Shown: positions 8,195 through 16,454, counted from the first letter of the stretch. The stretch is DNA of 26,435 bases from Aquirhabdus sp. (GCA_030150135.1 JASLGO010000147.1:1-26435); one strand, 5' to 3'. A program made the numbers and translations. The notes: generated from the sequence alone by a model not told the origin.

Positions 8195-9274
8195 CTATTT
8201 TTTCCTTCGTAAATCATCAAGAAATCGAGCAAGCTCTGGATTTCTCTCAGTATAGGATCCTGAGTACACTCTTGCTTTCTTGAGTAATCTCATAAAACTA
8301 GGTTTGTAGCCTAACTTCATCTGCGTAGTATATACGAGATGGCATGATTTTATATTTCCGTCATCTAGCTCTACCTCATACAGTTCTTTACTCTTCCTCT
8401 CGTATATCCGCTTACCGTTGTATTTTTTAGCTAAGTTTTGTACATAACTAGATTGCTTATCATTTCCAAATCCAATGAATGACTGAGCGGGCCGAACTTG
8501 CAATTGATTTAGCCACTCTACATCTTTAATGTTATTAAGCTCTGAATAATCATATCGTTTATTACCGTATTTGTAAGTTGATGCGTCATAAGCGCAGAGA
8601 GTAATTCTTGGCGTAACAGGAAGGAACATCTGGACACCTTTTGCTGCCATGCTTGCAGCTTGACCAGTATTTAGGTTTATATATAACCAGTTATATCGTG
8701 CAATTGGATGATCTGAAATTACAAATTCCAGTTCGGTATGATTTGTCAAGACATGGAATCGTAGATCTTGCATCCCTAAGGAATCAATAACGCCACTTAA
8801 TGCAACTAGTCCGGTAAAGTCCCTCATAGCGTCCTTGCCAGAAGGAAGCACTCTAAATTTTTCAGGATTTTTAATATCCCAATCATTCAGATCACTCATT
8901 TTTGAGATCATCTGTTCGAAATGAGCATTTATAAAATTTAAAGCATCTTCTTTTGACTCAGGTGTCCTTGTATTTTGACAGCACATAAATGTAATTAAAT
9001 TACTATTCGAGTTTAATGACGATAAATCATTATTTCGTATTTTTTCTATTTCTACAGAAGCAGGACCTTCTACATTTTCACTCAAGTAGTTTTCTACTAC
9101 ATTATCTTTATCGTAGAAGTAGTTTTGTGAAAATACGTTACTAATTGCTTGATTAATCCTGATCTGTTCGCGAGGAATATCATATATATTGATTTTTCCA
9201 GTAGATGAGCTTTCGTCAAAACCTTTCAATAAAAATTGTGGGACGTAATGCTGGTTTCTCGTTATATTGCCCAA
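8195..9274 (-). CDS. DUF4238 domain protein, TTG start
   Basis: A 359-residue predicted cytosolic protein without signal peptide or membrane segment. Near the N-terminus NQHYVPQFLLKGF (7-19) is the hallmark of DUF4238; later segments VISDHPIARYN and ITLCAYD also fit the family from memory. Function is unknown. DUF4238 genes are scattered, often singly, in accessory DNA. The start is TTG: no in-frame ATG lies nearby upstream, and an excellent Shine-Dalgarno (AGAAGGAGGG on the minus strand, 9281-9290) sits 6 bases before it, immediately ahead of the conserved N-terminal motif. Its AT-rich codons (AAT, ATA, TTA, AGA) contrast with fadBA, a sign of acquisition. A 12-base inverted repeat lies in its leader. 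A solitary defence role is possible but nothing in the sequence proves it. Confidence 0.8.
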   Translation of the reverse strand: MGNITRNQHYVPQFLLKGFDESSSTGKINIYDIPREQIRINQAISNVFSQNYFYDKDNVVENYLSENVEGPASVEIEKIRNNDLSSLNSNSNLITFMCCQNTRTPESKEDALNFINAHFEQMISKMSDLNDWDIKNPEKFRVLPSGKDAMRDFTGLVALSGVIDSLGMQDLRFHVLTNHTELEFVISDHPIARYNWLYINLNTGQAASMAAKGVQMFLPVTPRITLCAYDASTYKYGNKRYDYSELNNIKDVEWLNQLQVRPAQSFIGFGNDKQSSYVQNLAKKYNGKRIYERKSKELYEVELDDGNIKSCHLVYTTQMKLGYKPSFMRLLKKARVYSGSYTERNPELARFLDDLRRKK

Positions 9275-9297
9275 TATTTTCCCTCCTTCTAACTGCT

Positions 9298-9345
9298 CTT
9301 ATGCGGCAACAGAGACAAATAAGATCCTAAAAGCTGTTGCATAAG
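9298..9345. repeat. Inverted repeat upstream of the DUF4238 gene
   Basis: CTTATGCggCAACAG-type arm (9298-9312) and CTGTTGCATAAG (9334-9345) are inverted copies; 12 bases match with a 3-base insertion in the left arm. About 21 bases separate them. They sit just upstream of the Shine-Dalgarno, so they could be an operator or a leader hairpin. Confidence 0.5.
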
Positions 9346-9494
9346 ATACCTATTAAATTAAAAAGACCTTTGTTAAATTGTCTGTAAATCAAAGCGAAAC
9401 TATCATTGTTTGAAAAAAATAAATCATGGAATCTTATTGGTCATACACAATGTAATCAAAAATAAATCTCAAATTTATATTTGGGAATTATGCT

Positions 9495-9857
9495 TTAAAA
9501 CGGCCCGCGACTATAAATCTCATCCAACCCTTGATTCAATTCATCAATTCGATCGTTATAGCTTTGTTTTAGGCAGGCTATATTTGCTTTGCATAGATGA
9601 CGATTTTTGAGCCAGACATATTGTCGATCTTGCATCGCACCACGACTGCCCATCGCCATGAGATGTCCAGAAACCTCAAATAGAGTCGTCATTTTCACAT
9701 CGAGTTTTTGGAGTTCAACACTGCGGCAAATGGCTTTTTCATCGGGTAATTGTGCTTTTGAGCAATTGATACTGTTTTCTGCATAGACTGACGTAAATGC
9801 AGATAGAGTTAAGCTGACAATGAACAGTTTGGTCAAGAAAGATTTTTGCTGGAACAT
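9495..9857 (-). CDS. Small secreted LprI-like (DUF1311-type) protein
   Basis: 120 residues. A signal peptide is clear (KSFLTK then a hydrophobic core, cleavage expected after SVYA, residue 26). The mature part has four Cys (32, 44, 89, 95), enough for two disulfides in the periplasm, and the pattern C-x11-C followed by a helix and a W-L-x-x-R-x-x-C segment, as in the lysozyme-inhibitor LprI-like / DUF1311 family. In some members this domain is linked to lysozyme inhibition; for most the role is unknown. It is the same strand as the DUF4238 gene with a 220-base gap, so probably separately transcribed. The gene is complete and ends in EIYSRGPF. Confidence 0.75.
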   Translation of the reverse strand: MFQQKSFLTKLFIVSLTLSAFTSVYAENSINCSKAQLPDEKAICRSVELQKLDVKMTTLFEVSGHLMAMGSRGAMQDRQYVWLKNRHLCKANIACLKQSYNDRIDELNQGLDEIYSRGPF

Positions 9858-10019
9858 GATTTTGTCCTTTTATATAAAATGCGTTCCATTGTATGAGTCA
9901 TGATTAAGTTCGATAGATAGATTGATTAAACACAATATTCGTCGTATTTGCTAACAAAAATCCTATGTATTGATCAGGCTATTTTTATGAATGACATAGC
10001 AGGAATAGCTAGGCTTCCC

Positions 10020-10025
10020 TATAAT
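10020..10025 (+). promoter_or_regulatory. Possible -10 hexamer for the secreted protein at 10057
   Basis: A perfect TATAAT 32 bases upstream of the ATG. No convincing -35 was found at 16-18 bases upstream. Confidence 0.3.
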
Positions 10026-10056
10026 AATAGACATAATTTCATCTATTTTGGCAATC

Positions 10057-10653
10057 ATGAAAAAGCGCATCAAATCGCGTTTAGCAGCAGGAGCGTTTGC
10101 AATGACGTTCCTTTCTCAAGCCGTTCATGCCGAACTTGATCCAACACTTGTGTCGAATACCGTCGATGTGTTGACCGCACTTCACGCGATTGCTGATGTT
10201 GTCAAAACAACCTCCAAACCAACTTCTGATTTACTCAGCCCAACAGCTGAGCAACGCGCCGTGATTATCAATGAAATTGCACAAGGTGCGGGTTCTGACA
10301 GCGATGCAATTCAACAGATGATTGTCAGCGCACAGTCTCCAATACAGAGTGCCGTGGAATCAGCGTCTTGTGCGCAAGGGAATCGGGTTGTTCCAGTTGC
10401 TGCACCACTATTTCCAAATAAGCCGAGTTTTATCAATCCATCTCCGATCACGCAGAATACGATTGTGAATAACTGTGCAGATACAGTGAGTGTTGATCAA
10501 TGGAAGATGCCAACTCCAGAAACACTTGAATTCACGGCCATGTTCCGACCAGTTCAATCAGAACAGGTGAATACTTGGCGATTCAAAATGAAGCGACAAG
10601 TCAGTGGAATTTGGGAGTTAGAGTCACGAGAAAATGTGACCTCTACAAATTGA
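10057..10653 (+). CDS. Uncharacterised secreted protein
   Basis: 198 residues from the ATG at 10057; a TTG at 10048 would add three residues, but the ATG gives a standard signal peptide (MKKRIKSR, hydrophobic core, cleavage after VHA, residue 25). I do not recognise the family. The mature protein begins with a helical stretch (about 30-100), then a Pro/Asn-rich middle with two Cys (105 and 140) that may form a disulfide, and a C-terminal segment (about 155-190) with alternating residues that could be beta-strands (TWRFKMKRQ, GIWELES). It has no lipobox. No clear Shine-Dalgarno is seen. It stands alone, divergent from the LprI-like gene. Probably periplasmic; function unknown. Confidence 0.7.
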   Translation: MKKRIKSRLAAGAFAMTFLSQAVHAELDPTLVSNTVDVLTALHAIADVVKTTSKPTSDLLSPTAEQRAVIINEIAQGAGSDSDAIQQMIVSAQSPIQSAVESASCAQGNRVVPVAAPLFPNKPSFINPSPITQNTIVNNCADTVSVDQWKMPTPETLEFTAMFRPVQSEQVNTWRFKMKRQVSGIWELESRENVTSTN

Positions 10654-10776
10654 TCGATCAACATCTTCTTCTGGTATGAAGAGCACCTTTTTTCATTTAA
10701 AACCTATCTAACAAATCACCCATTGCACTGATTAGAGATACTTAGAGTTGGTAGTTTTTGCTATTCAAAATAACAA

Positions 10777-10790
10777 ACCAAGCGCTTGCT
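10777..10790. promoter_or_regulatory. Palindrome ACCAAGCGCTTGCT upstream of the acyl-CoA dehydrogenase
   Basis: A perfect 10-base palindrome CAAGCGCTTG (10779-10788) lies 77 bases upstream of the ATG. With flanks it fits the pattern AnCAAGnnCTTGnT, which I recall as the site of the TetR-family regulator KstR2 that controls acyl-CoA catabolism in actinobacteria. A related TetR-type repressor is plausible; the resemblance may be coincidental. Confidence 0.4.
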
Positions 10791-10864
10791 TTGCTTGATT
10801 GCCGTCAGCATACTCGTGATTTGTTCCACTTAAAATTGCCCAGAAAAACCTACAGGTCAGCACC

Positions 10865-12013
10865 ATGAGCGAATTTATTGCCTATTTCAATGAAACCCAC
10901 GAACAAGTCCGTACAACGATTCGTAAGTTTGTCGCGGAGCATATTGCACCTCATATTCGTGAATGGGAGGAGGCTGGAACTTTCCCTCGGGAGTTGTATC
11001 AACGTGCTGGCGAAGCGGGGATTCTGGGGCTAGGTTACCCTGAACATCTTGGTGGTGTTGGCGAGGGCGACGTCTTTATGAAGGTTGCCGCCAGTGAAGA
11101 GCTGATGCGATCGGGTTCAGGTGGTTTAGTCGCGGCGCTGGGTTCATTGGATATTGCTTTACCACCGATCGTGAAATGGGGGAGTGAAGCCATGCAGCAA
11201 CGTGTTGTGCCTGAACTGCTACGTGGTGACAAGATTGCTGCACTAGCGATTACTGAGCCAAATGGCGGTTCAGACGTTGCGAATATCAAGACACGTGCGG
11301 TCAGCGATGGGGATTTTTATCGTGTGTCAGGCGCAAAGACCTTTATCACGTCAGGGATTCGGGCGGATTACTATACGGTTGCTGTGCGCACAGGCGGCGA
11401 AGGGTATGGTGGGATCAGTTTGCTGCTGATGGAAAAAGGCATGTCTGGCTTTACCACAGGTAACCCTTTACAAAAAATGGGCTGGTGGGCGTCTGATACC
11501 GCTGAATTGTTTTTTGATGATGTGAAAGTACCTAAGAGTAATCTGATTGGTGCTGAAAATGCAGGTTTCTTTGCCATCATGACCAACTTTCAGATGGAAC
11601 GACTTAATTTGGCGGTGATGGCAAATATGACTGCGCAATTGGCGTTAGAGGAGTGCCTACGTTATGTGCCAGAGCGAGTAGCATTTGGTAAGCCTCTATC
11701 GAAGATGCAGGTGATTCGTCATAAATTGGCAGATATGGCAACTCAAGTCGAAGCTAGCCGTGAGTTTAATTATCGTGTTGCTGCGCGGATTCAAGCAGGG
11801 ATTCCTGCGGTCAAAGAGGTGTCGATGGCGAAGAACTTTGCCACGCGAACCAGTGATTTTGTGACGTATGAGGCGACTCAGATTTTTGGTGGCATGGGCT
11901 TTATGCGTGAATCATTGGTTGAGCGCTTATATCGTGATAATCGGATTTTATCGATTGGTGGCGGAACACATGAAATTATGAATGAAGTGATTGCCAAGCA
12001 GCTAGGTTTATAA
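10865..12013 (+). CDS. Acyl-CoA dehydrogenase, LCAD/IVD-type active site
   Basis: A 382-residue FAD enzyme, normal length for the family. It oxidises acyl-CoA to trans-2-enoyl-CoA, the first step of beta-oxidation, passing electrons to ETF. Family signatures are present: ALAITEPNGGSD (126-137) binding FAD and substrate, ISGAK-like VSGAKTFITSG (154-164), and the C-terminal QIFGGMGFMRE and YRDNRI. The Glu of the MCAD/SCAD EGT motif is replaced by Gly (SIGGGT, G366), while a Glu sits in FQMERLNLA (E245), the position of the catalytic base in LCAD and isovaleryl-CoA dehydrogenase. So it is intact but belongs to that branch. The acyl-CoA synthetase gene follows 98 bases later on the same strand; together they could activate and open the oxidation of fatty acids processed by FadBA. 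Confidence 0.92.
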   Translation: MSEFIAYFNETHEQVRTTIRKFVAEHIAPHIREWEEAGTFPRELYQRAGEAGILGLGYPEHLGGVGEGDVFMKVAASEELMRSGSGGLVAALGSLDIALPPIVKWGSEAMQQRVVPELLRGDKIAALAITEPNGGSDVANIKTRAVSDGDFYRVSGAKTFITSGIRADYYTVAVRTGGEGYGGISLLLMEKGMSGFTTGNPLQKMGWWASDTAELFFDDVKVPKSNLIGAENAGFFAIMTNFQMERLNLAVMANMTAQLALEECLRYVPERVAFGKPLSKMQVIRHKLADMATQVEASREFNYRVAARIQAGIPAVKEVSMAKNFATRTSDFVTYEATQIFGGMGFMRESLVERLYRDNRILSIGGGTHEIMNEVIAKQLGL

Positions 12014-12063
12014 AGACTGGTTTTATCGTACTGGCTTTCTCATCATTTGTGTACAACTGTGTT

Positions 12064-12069
12064 TATAAT
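12064..12069 (+). promoter_or_regulatory. Possible -10 hexamer for the acyl-CoA synthetase gene
   Basis: A perfect TATAAT 42 bases upstream of the ATG in the 98-base gap after the dehydrogenase. The -35 is weak. It suggests the synthetase could be transcribed independently as well as by read-through. Confidence 0.35.
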
Positions 12070-12111
12070 GTCTGATAAAGACACGCTATGACACAGTCGC
12101 AGTAAATACGC

Positions 12112-13836
12112 ATGATGAGTACGACACAGATGACCGCATTAGAACAACTCGAACAGTGTGATACCAGAGCAACTCAGCTGCATTGTCTGCAATATTGGGC
12201 AAAACGTCAGCCTCAAAAAACGTTTATGACTCAGCCTGTCGATGATGGCAAGGTTGTGCATTACACATGGGCTGAAGTTGATGACCAAGTGCGGCGGATG
12301 GCGGCGTATTTACTGAGTCTAGAATTACCTCCGCGGAGTCAGATTGCGATTTATGGCAAGAACAGCGCGCATTGGATTATGGCGGATTTGGCGATCTGGA
12401 TGGCGGGTCATGTTTCCGTACCATTGTACAGTACGCTGACTTACGAAACCGCCCAGCATGTTTTGTTTCATAGTGAAGCGAAGTTGTTATTTATCGGCAA
12501 GCTGGATGGTCAAACAGATAGCTGGTATCAAGTTCGAGAGATTATCCCAGAGAGTCTGCCGTGTATTCGTTTGCCGCTGGCGCCAGAGTATCAAGGTGCT
12601 CCGCTATGGGAAGATCTGATTCAGACGGTTGAGCCATTGGAAAATGTGGTTTTGCCTGATCCTGCGGCGTTTGCCAGCATTATCTATACCTCTGGAAGTA
12701 CTGGCTTACCAAAAGGCGTCATGCATAGTTTTGCATCGATGCTGGCACCGGGTGGTGAGCTTAATTCGTTATTTTCCTTTAACTCCGCAGATCGATTGCT
12801 TTCACATTTACCACTGGCTCATGTTGCCGAGCGGATATTTGTTGAGGCGTTATCGCTTTATTATGGTTCTACGATCTTTTTTGTGCATTCAAAAGAGAGC
12901 TTTGTTCATGATATTCGTCGTGCCAGACCAACCATATTTCTTGCCGTTCCACGGATATGGATCAAGTTCTATTTAGATATTAATAAGCGTGTGCCACTGA
13001 TTGCGCAGAGTTTTATTTTTAAGCTACCTAAAATTAACCAATTCGCAAAACATACCATGCTTGCTGAATTGGGTCTTGATCAGGTTCGTATAGCGTTCAC
13101 CGCTTCAGCGCCAATGCCTGCCAATATCATTGCGTGGTATCGCAGTTTAGGATTAGAGCTAAATGAAGCGTATGGTATGACTGAGGATTTTGGATATTCT
13201 CATGGAACGCGTTTGGGCGATGATCATTCGGGTCTGGATGTGGGTCGACCTTATCCTGGGGTGGAATGCAGAATCGATACGACGGGTGAGATATTGGTCA
13301 AAAGTCCTGCCATGATGCTAGGTTATTTCAAAAATGACAAACTCACGGCAGAGACAATCACAAGCGATGGTTTTTTGCGTACAGGAGATAAAGGAGTACA
13401 AGATACTCAAGGTCGTCTAACCATCACGGGGCGAGTGAAAGATATATTTAAGACCTTAAAAGGCAAATATATAGCCCCTCTGCCGATTGAGCGTCGCTTG
13501 GGTCGTCATACTCTGATTTCCGCAGTGTGTGTTTGCGGTACTGGATTGACACAACCGATTGCGCTGGTCATGCTCGCGCACGGTCGCCCAAGTCAGTTGA
13601 CAGAAAACGAGCGCCATAACATTGAGATCGAGCTGAAGAGTTTGTTGCGAGAAACCAATGCTGAATTGGAGTCTCATGCAAAACTGGATTGTCTGGTTAT
13701 AATTAATGATCCATGGACGTCTAAAAATGGTTTTTTAACTCCAACATTAAAGATTAGACGTCATATCATCGAAGCAAATTATGCCGCTTATTTAGAAAAG
13801 TGGAGTCAGTTGGGACAGCGGATAGTGTGGGAATAG
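12112..13836 (+). CDS. AMP-forming long-chain acyl-CoA synthetase (AMP-binding protein)
   Basis: 574 residues, typical of FAA1/FadD15-like long-chain acyl-CoA synthetases. It activates a fatty acid to acyl-AMP and then acyl-CoA. The ATP-binding P-loop YTSGSTGLPKG is at 192-202, the adenine-site motif YGMTE at 354-358, TGDKG at 424-428, and the hinge plus C-terminal domain begin at GRVKDIFKTLKGKYIAP (440-456). LSHLPLAHVAER (229-240) is the usual motif of the long-chain subgroup. Two adjacent ATGs open the frame (12112 and 12115) and another lies at 12130; no strong Shine-Dalgarno decides between them. The usual Asp-Leu-Gly after TGD is DKGVQDTQG here, shortened but in register. It is convergent with the GGDEF gene, 25 bases away. 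Chain-length preference is inferred from subgroup. Confidence 0.9.
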   Translation: MMSTTQMTALEQLEQCDTRATQLHCLQYWAKRQPQKTFMTQPVDDGKVVHYTWAEVDDQVRRMAAYLLSLELPPRSQIAIYGKNSAHWIMADLAIWMAGHVSVPLYSTLTYETAQHVLFHSEAKLLFIGKLDGQTDSWYQVREIIPESLPCIRLPLAPEYQGAPLWEDLIQTVEPLENVVLPDPAAFASIIYTSGSTGLPKGVMHSFASMLAPGGELNSLFSFNSADRLLSHLPLAHVAERIFVEALSLYYGSTIFFVHSKESFVHDIRRARPTIFLAVPRIWIKFYLDINKRVPLIAQSFIFKLPKINQFAKHTMLAELGLDQVRIAFTASAPMPANIIAWYRSLGLELNEAYGMTEDFGYSHGTRLGDDHSGLDVGRPYPGVECRIDTTGEILVKSPAMMLGYFKNDKLTAETITSDGFLRTGDKGVQDTQGRLTITGRVKDIFKTLKGKYIAPLPIERRLGRHTLISAVCVCGTGLTQPIALVMLAHGRPSQLTENERHNIEIELKSLLRETNAELESHAKLDCLVIINDPWTSKNGFLTPTLKIRRHIIEANYAAYLEKWSQLGQRIVWE

Positions 13837-13861
13837 TGCAGTTGCTTGTGACTCAGTCTAT

Positions 13862-15013
13862 TTAAGCCACAGCAACGTCATCTTCAATACACACACGATT
13901 TCTACCGCTTTCTTTGGCTCGATATAGTTGTATATCTGCGTAGTGAATCATTTCTAAAATATCTTCATCGCGATTTGTTGAGCAGTACACTCCAAAACTA
14001 CTTGTGATATGGATGAGTTGCTCTTCTTGGACAGAAATGACTTCATGTTCTATGATGAGTCGGCAGCGTTCAGCAATGTGTCTTGCGCTATCTAAACTCG
14101 TATTGGGCAAGACAATGAGAAACTCCTCTCCACCATATCGGCCCACTTGGTCTGAGTCGCGTAATGCCGCTTTAATGCTTTCGCCAACATGGCGTAATAC
14201 AACGTCACCTGCTGCGTGACCATAGGTATCATTCACTTTTTTAAAATAATCGATGTCAGCTAAAATAATCGAAAGCGGCTGTGATTCGATTTGCTTGGAT
14301 TTTTCTTGAGCTAGATGTGCGCTGATCCCACGACGGTTTGCCATTTCCATCAGATTGTCAGTGACGCTAAGTTGGCGGTAATTTTCTTCTCTTGATTGCC
14401 AGTATTTCACGATCAGGTAGGTTGTGCCGACAAAGCTGAAATAATGAGGCGCCATCAAAAATGATGTGCACAAGAAATAAAATAACTTTGCGTGCTGATC
14501 GGGTATTGCATCAAATATGAATAGCGGCGCGTAGGGCAATATATTTGCGATGTATAACGCACAGATCAAGAGAAAGCTAATTTTTCCGAGGACGAGCAAT
14601 AAAAGGGTTACTTGATCCTTGAACAAGATAATCGAGAATAATGGTGCAGCCGCCATGACTACGCCTGCTATGACGGATAAATGTCCGATGATGTAGCCTA
14701 GAACCATTAGGCTGATTAAATAGAATGAAGTAAATAAATAGGGAACCCATTGTTGTGCACGGCGTGAAGCTTCTAATTTGTTTCTCAGAGACAGTATGAT
14801 GAGTGTAATCACGATACATACGATCTTGAAAGGAATATATTTTTCGATAATCTGGGTGTTTATGTAAGGTGATGGGTGAAAGATCCAATAAACATCAAAG
14901 AGTAAATATTGACTAAATACGAATAAAAGAAAGTAAGGAATAATCATCGATCTTTTAACGGGTGATGATTCTAGAAGGATTCCAACTTTAGAAATTAAAC
15001 GATTAACGAGCAT
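13862..15013 (-). CDS. Membrane-anchored GGDEF diguanylate cyclase
   Basis: 383 residues from the ATG at 15013; a GTG at 15022 would add three residues, but GAGTGG lies 6 bases before the ATG and favours it. The N-terminal half has about six hydrophobic segments (from roughly residue 22 to 203), a membrane sensor of unknown ligand. The C-terminal GGDEF domain begins near LSVTDNLMEMANRRG and includes DIDYFKKVNDTYGH and an intact GGEEF active site (294-298). RDSD (285-288) matches the RxxD inhibitory site, so product feedback is expected. The enzyme makes cyclic di-GMP from two GTP and should influence adhesion, biofilm or motility. No EAL domain is present. The long palindrome-rich gap upstream separates it from the OmpA-like gene. 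Confidence 0.93.
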   Translation of the reverse strand: MLVNRLISKVGILLESSPVKRSMIIPYFLLFVFSQYLLFDVYWIFHPSPYINTQIIEKYIPFKIVCIVITLIILSLRNKLEASRRAQQWVPYLFTSFYLISLMVLGYIIGHLSVIAGVVMAAAPLFSIILFKDQVTLLLLVLGKISFLLICALYIANILPYAPLFIFDAIPDQHAKLFYFLCTSFLMAPHYFSFVGTTYLIVKYWQSREENYRQLSVTDNLMEMANRRGISAHLAQEKSKQIESQPLSIILADIDYFKKVNDTYGHAAGDVVLRHVGESIKAALRDSDQVGRYGGEEFLIVLPNTSLDSARHIAERCRLIIEHEVISVQEEQLIHITSSFGVYCSTNRDEDILEMIHYADIQLYRAKESGRNRVCIEDDVAVA

Positions 15014-15190
15014 ATTATCCACTCAAAGGAACCACGACTTAACCTAATTTCTAGGTGGAGGATGATTAGACATGTTTGTACAAAAATGATTCAGTTTACT
15101 CTTTTTCTCAAGTTGGGTTAAGGGGGCTGCTTGTTCTATTTAATTGTATTGTGTGTCAGTTTCCGTTATTCTTTTTGATGGTATAGGAGT

Positions 15191-15216
15191 TTGTCTGGTC
15201 GATATTGACCAAACAA
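15191..15216. repeat. Inverted repeat TTGTcTGGTC-N6-GACCAaACAA
   Basis: Ten-base arms with a single mismatch and the loop GATATT. No T-run follows, so it is more likely an operator or a structured leader than a terminator. Confidence 0.55.
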
Positions 15217-15441
15217 GTCAATATTCTATTGAATTTGCAAATTTTCGTTAAATATTTTTGGCGTACTTTCCTGCAAGTTTGCATCATAGAATTTGATGAA
15301 TTTACGGAACGGAATCCGCAATGAAAGAATCCTCTCAGATTTTTCGGTCGGAAAATCATCTTCAGCATTGTGATATCAATTGTGGATCGAGCATGTCGTA
15401 TGCGTCGATACCGTTTCTCTTGTCTATTCTTGATCGACATC

Positions 15442-15462
15442 ATGAAACCTTTTAGGTTTCAT
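15442..15462. repeat. Perfect hairpin ATGAAACCT-TTT-AGGTTTCAT
   Basis: A nine-base perfect stem with a three-base loop, 84 bases upstream of the OmpA-like start. It lacks a following T-tract on either strand. Confidence 0.55.
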
Positions 15463-15545
15463 AAATGGGCGGCGTGAATCGCTGATCTTTCGTGGCGAAA
15501 TGACGACTACTGTTTCTCTAATACATTGATCATTTGAGGTTTCTT

Positions 15546-16406
15546 ATGCATAAGTTTATGCAAAAACTAGGACTAATGTCGTTGCTGATTGGTCTCAGTG
15601 CTTCAGCATTTGCGACAATCAATGGTTTCGATCCTTCAATTAAGTTCCCTCAGAAAGACAAAGCAGCACCATTCCTTAAAGCACATTTTTATGCGAATGA
15701 GGGTGACTTGAATGACATGGCTGTGGGTCTAACGAGAGAGCAAGTTCGATTGTTGGTCGGGAGTTCGCAATTACATGCGAGTATCGTGACCGCACAGAGT
15801 ATGAGTTATATTTTTAAGTTTAGTGAATTGGATAAACGTGAGTTGGTGTGCCAGTATTTGATTCAATTTGATGATCATCAGCGTGTTTCTGGAAGTTACT
15901 TTGATAGTCAGGCTTGTGTTGATCACTTACATCCACCACGTCCAGGTAGTACGCAGACTCAGGCGGAGGCAGCAGTGCAAGCGCCAACACCAACACAAAC
16001 ACAATCACCAATGCCTCTACCTGATCAGCCAAAATTATCGATACCAACCAATATGCTTTTTGGATTTAATCAATCCAAATTGAAAGACTTGCCTGAGTCT
16101 GTGAAGGATACTTTAAGAACTTTTGCGGATCAGTTGAAATCGAATGATGCGACTTTAGACAGTGTGACAATCACAGGATATACCGACCGAATTGGTGGTG
16201 ATGCTTATAACGTGAAGCTCTCTACAGCGCGTGCTGAAACGATTAAAGATTATCTGGTTGTCCGAGGTGTCGATGCAGCTAAGATCAATACCGTAGGAAA
16301 AGGAAGTGCTGACCCCGTAGTGCAATGTTCTGAAACCAATCAGAAAAAATTGGTGACGTGTTTGGCACCGAATCGTCGCGTGGATATTGAGTTTAAGCAG
16401 AAATAA
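15546..16406 (+). CDS. Outer-membrane-associated protein: BamE-like domain plus OmpA C-terminal domain
   Basis: 286 residues. GAGG at 15536-15539, six bases upstream, supports this ATG over a TTG at 15534. A signal peptide ends near AFA (residue 23) with no lipobox Cys. Residues 55-128 resemble a BamE/SmpA-OmlA fold: NDMAVGLTREQVRLLVGS is the helix that opens that domain, followed by strands such as SYIFKFS and QYLIQFDD. A Pro/Thr/Gln linker (132-160) leads to an OmpA-like peptidoglycan-binding domain (165-286): GYTDRIGG with D214 and STARAETIKDYL with R229 are the diaminopimelate-contacting pair, and NRRVDIEF closes the domain. C261 and C272 can form the usual disulfide. Likely periplasmic, attached to peptidoglycan. 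It ends at an intrinsic terminator. Confidence 0.85.
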   Translation: MHKFMQKLGLMSLLIGLSASAFATINGFDPSIKFPQKDKAAPFLKAHFYANEGDLNDMAVGLTREQVRLLVGSSQLHASIVTAQSMSYIFKFSELDKRELVCQYLIQFDDHQRVSGSYFDSQACVDHLHPPRPGSTQTQAEAAVQAPTPTQTQSPMPLPDQPKLSIPTNMLFGFNQSKLKDLPESVKDTLRTFADQLKSNDATLDSVTITGYTDRIGGDAYNVKLSTARAETIKDYLVVRGVDAAKINTVGKGSADPVVQCSETNQKKLVTCLAPNRRVDIEFKQK

Positions 16407-16454
16407 GCTTATCGCGATGATGTGTTAGAAGTCTACGCATTCAACATCATGATC

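Larger units (their letters stand above)
15014..15545. other. 532-base intergenic region rich in palindromes
   Basis: No gene is supported here; the 95-codon minus-strand frame inside (15156-15443) lacks a family resemblance and a good start. The stretch holds inverted repeats at 15191-15216, 15232-15243, 15338-15357, 15442-15462 and 15488-15500. It must contain the divergent promoters of the GGDEF and OmpA-like genes and could contain a small RNA, but no T-tract terminator marks one. Confidence 0.5.

Noticed and set aside
9410..9610. 66-codon plus-strand frame overlapping the LprI-like gene
   Set aside because: It overlaps the real gene's 3' end in antisense and has no ribosome site or homology.
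9948..10139. 63-codon plus-strand frame overlapping the secreted protein gene
   Set aside because: It overlaps the signal-peptide region of the supported gene in another frame and lacks any protein-like features.
15232..15243. AATTTGCAAATT perfect palindrome
   Set aside because: Too short and AT-rich to call alone; counted only as part of the palindrome-dense gap.
15156..15443. 95-codon minus-strand frame in the long intergenic region
   Set aside because: No recognisable family and a basic, low-complexity composition; several palindromes cross it.
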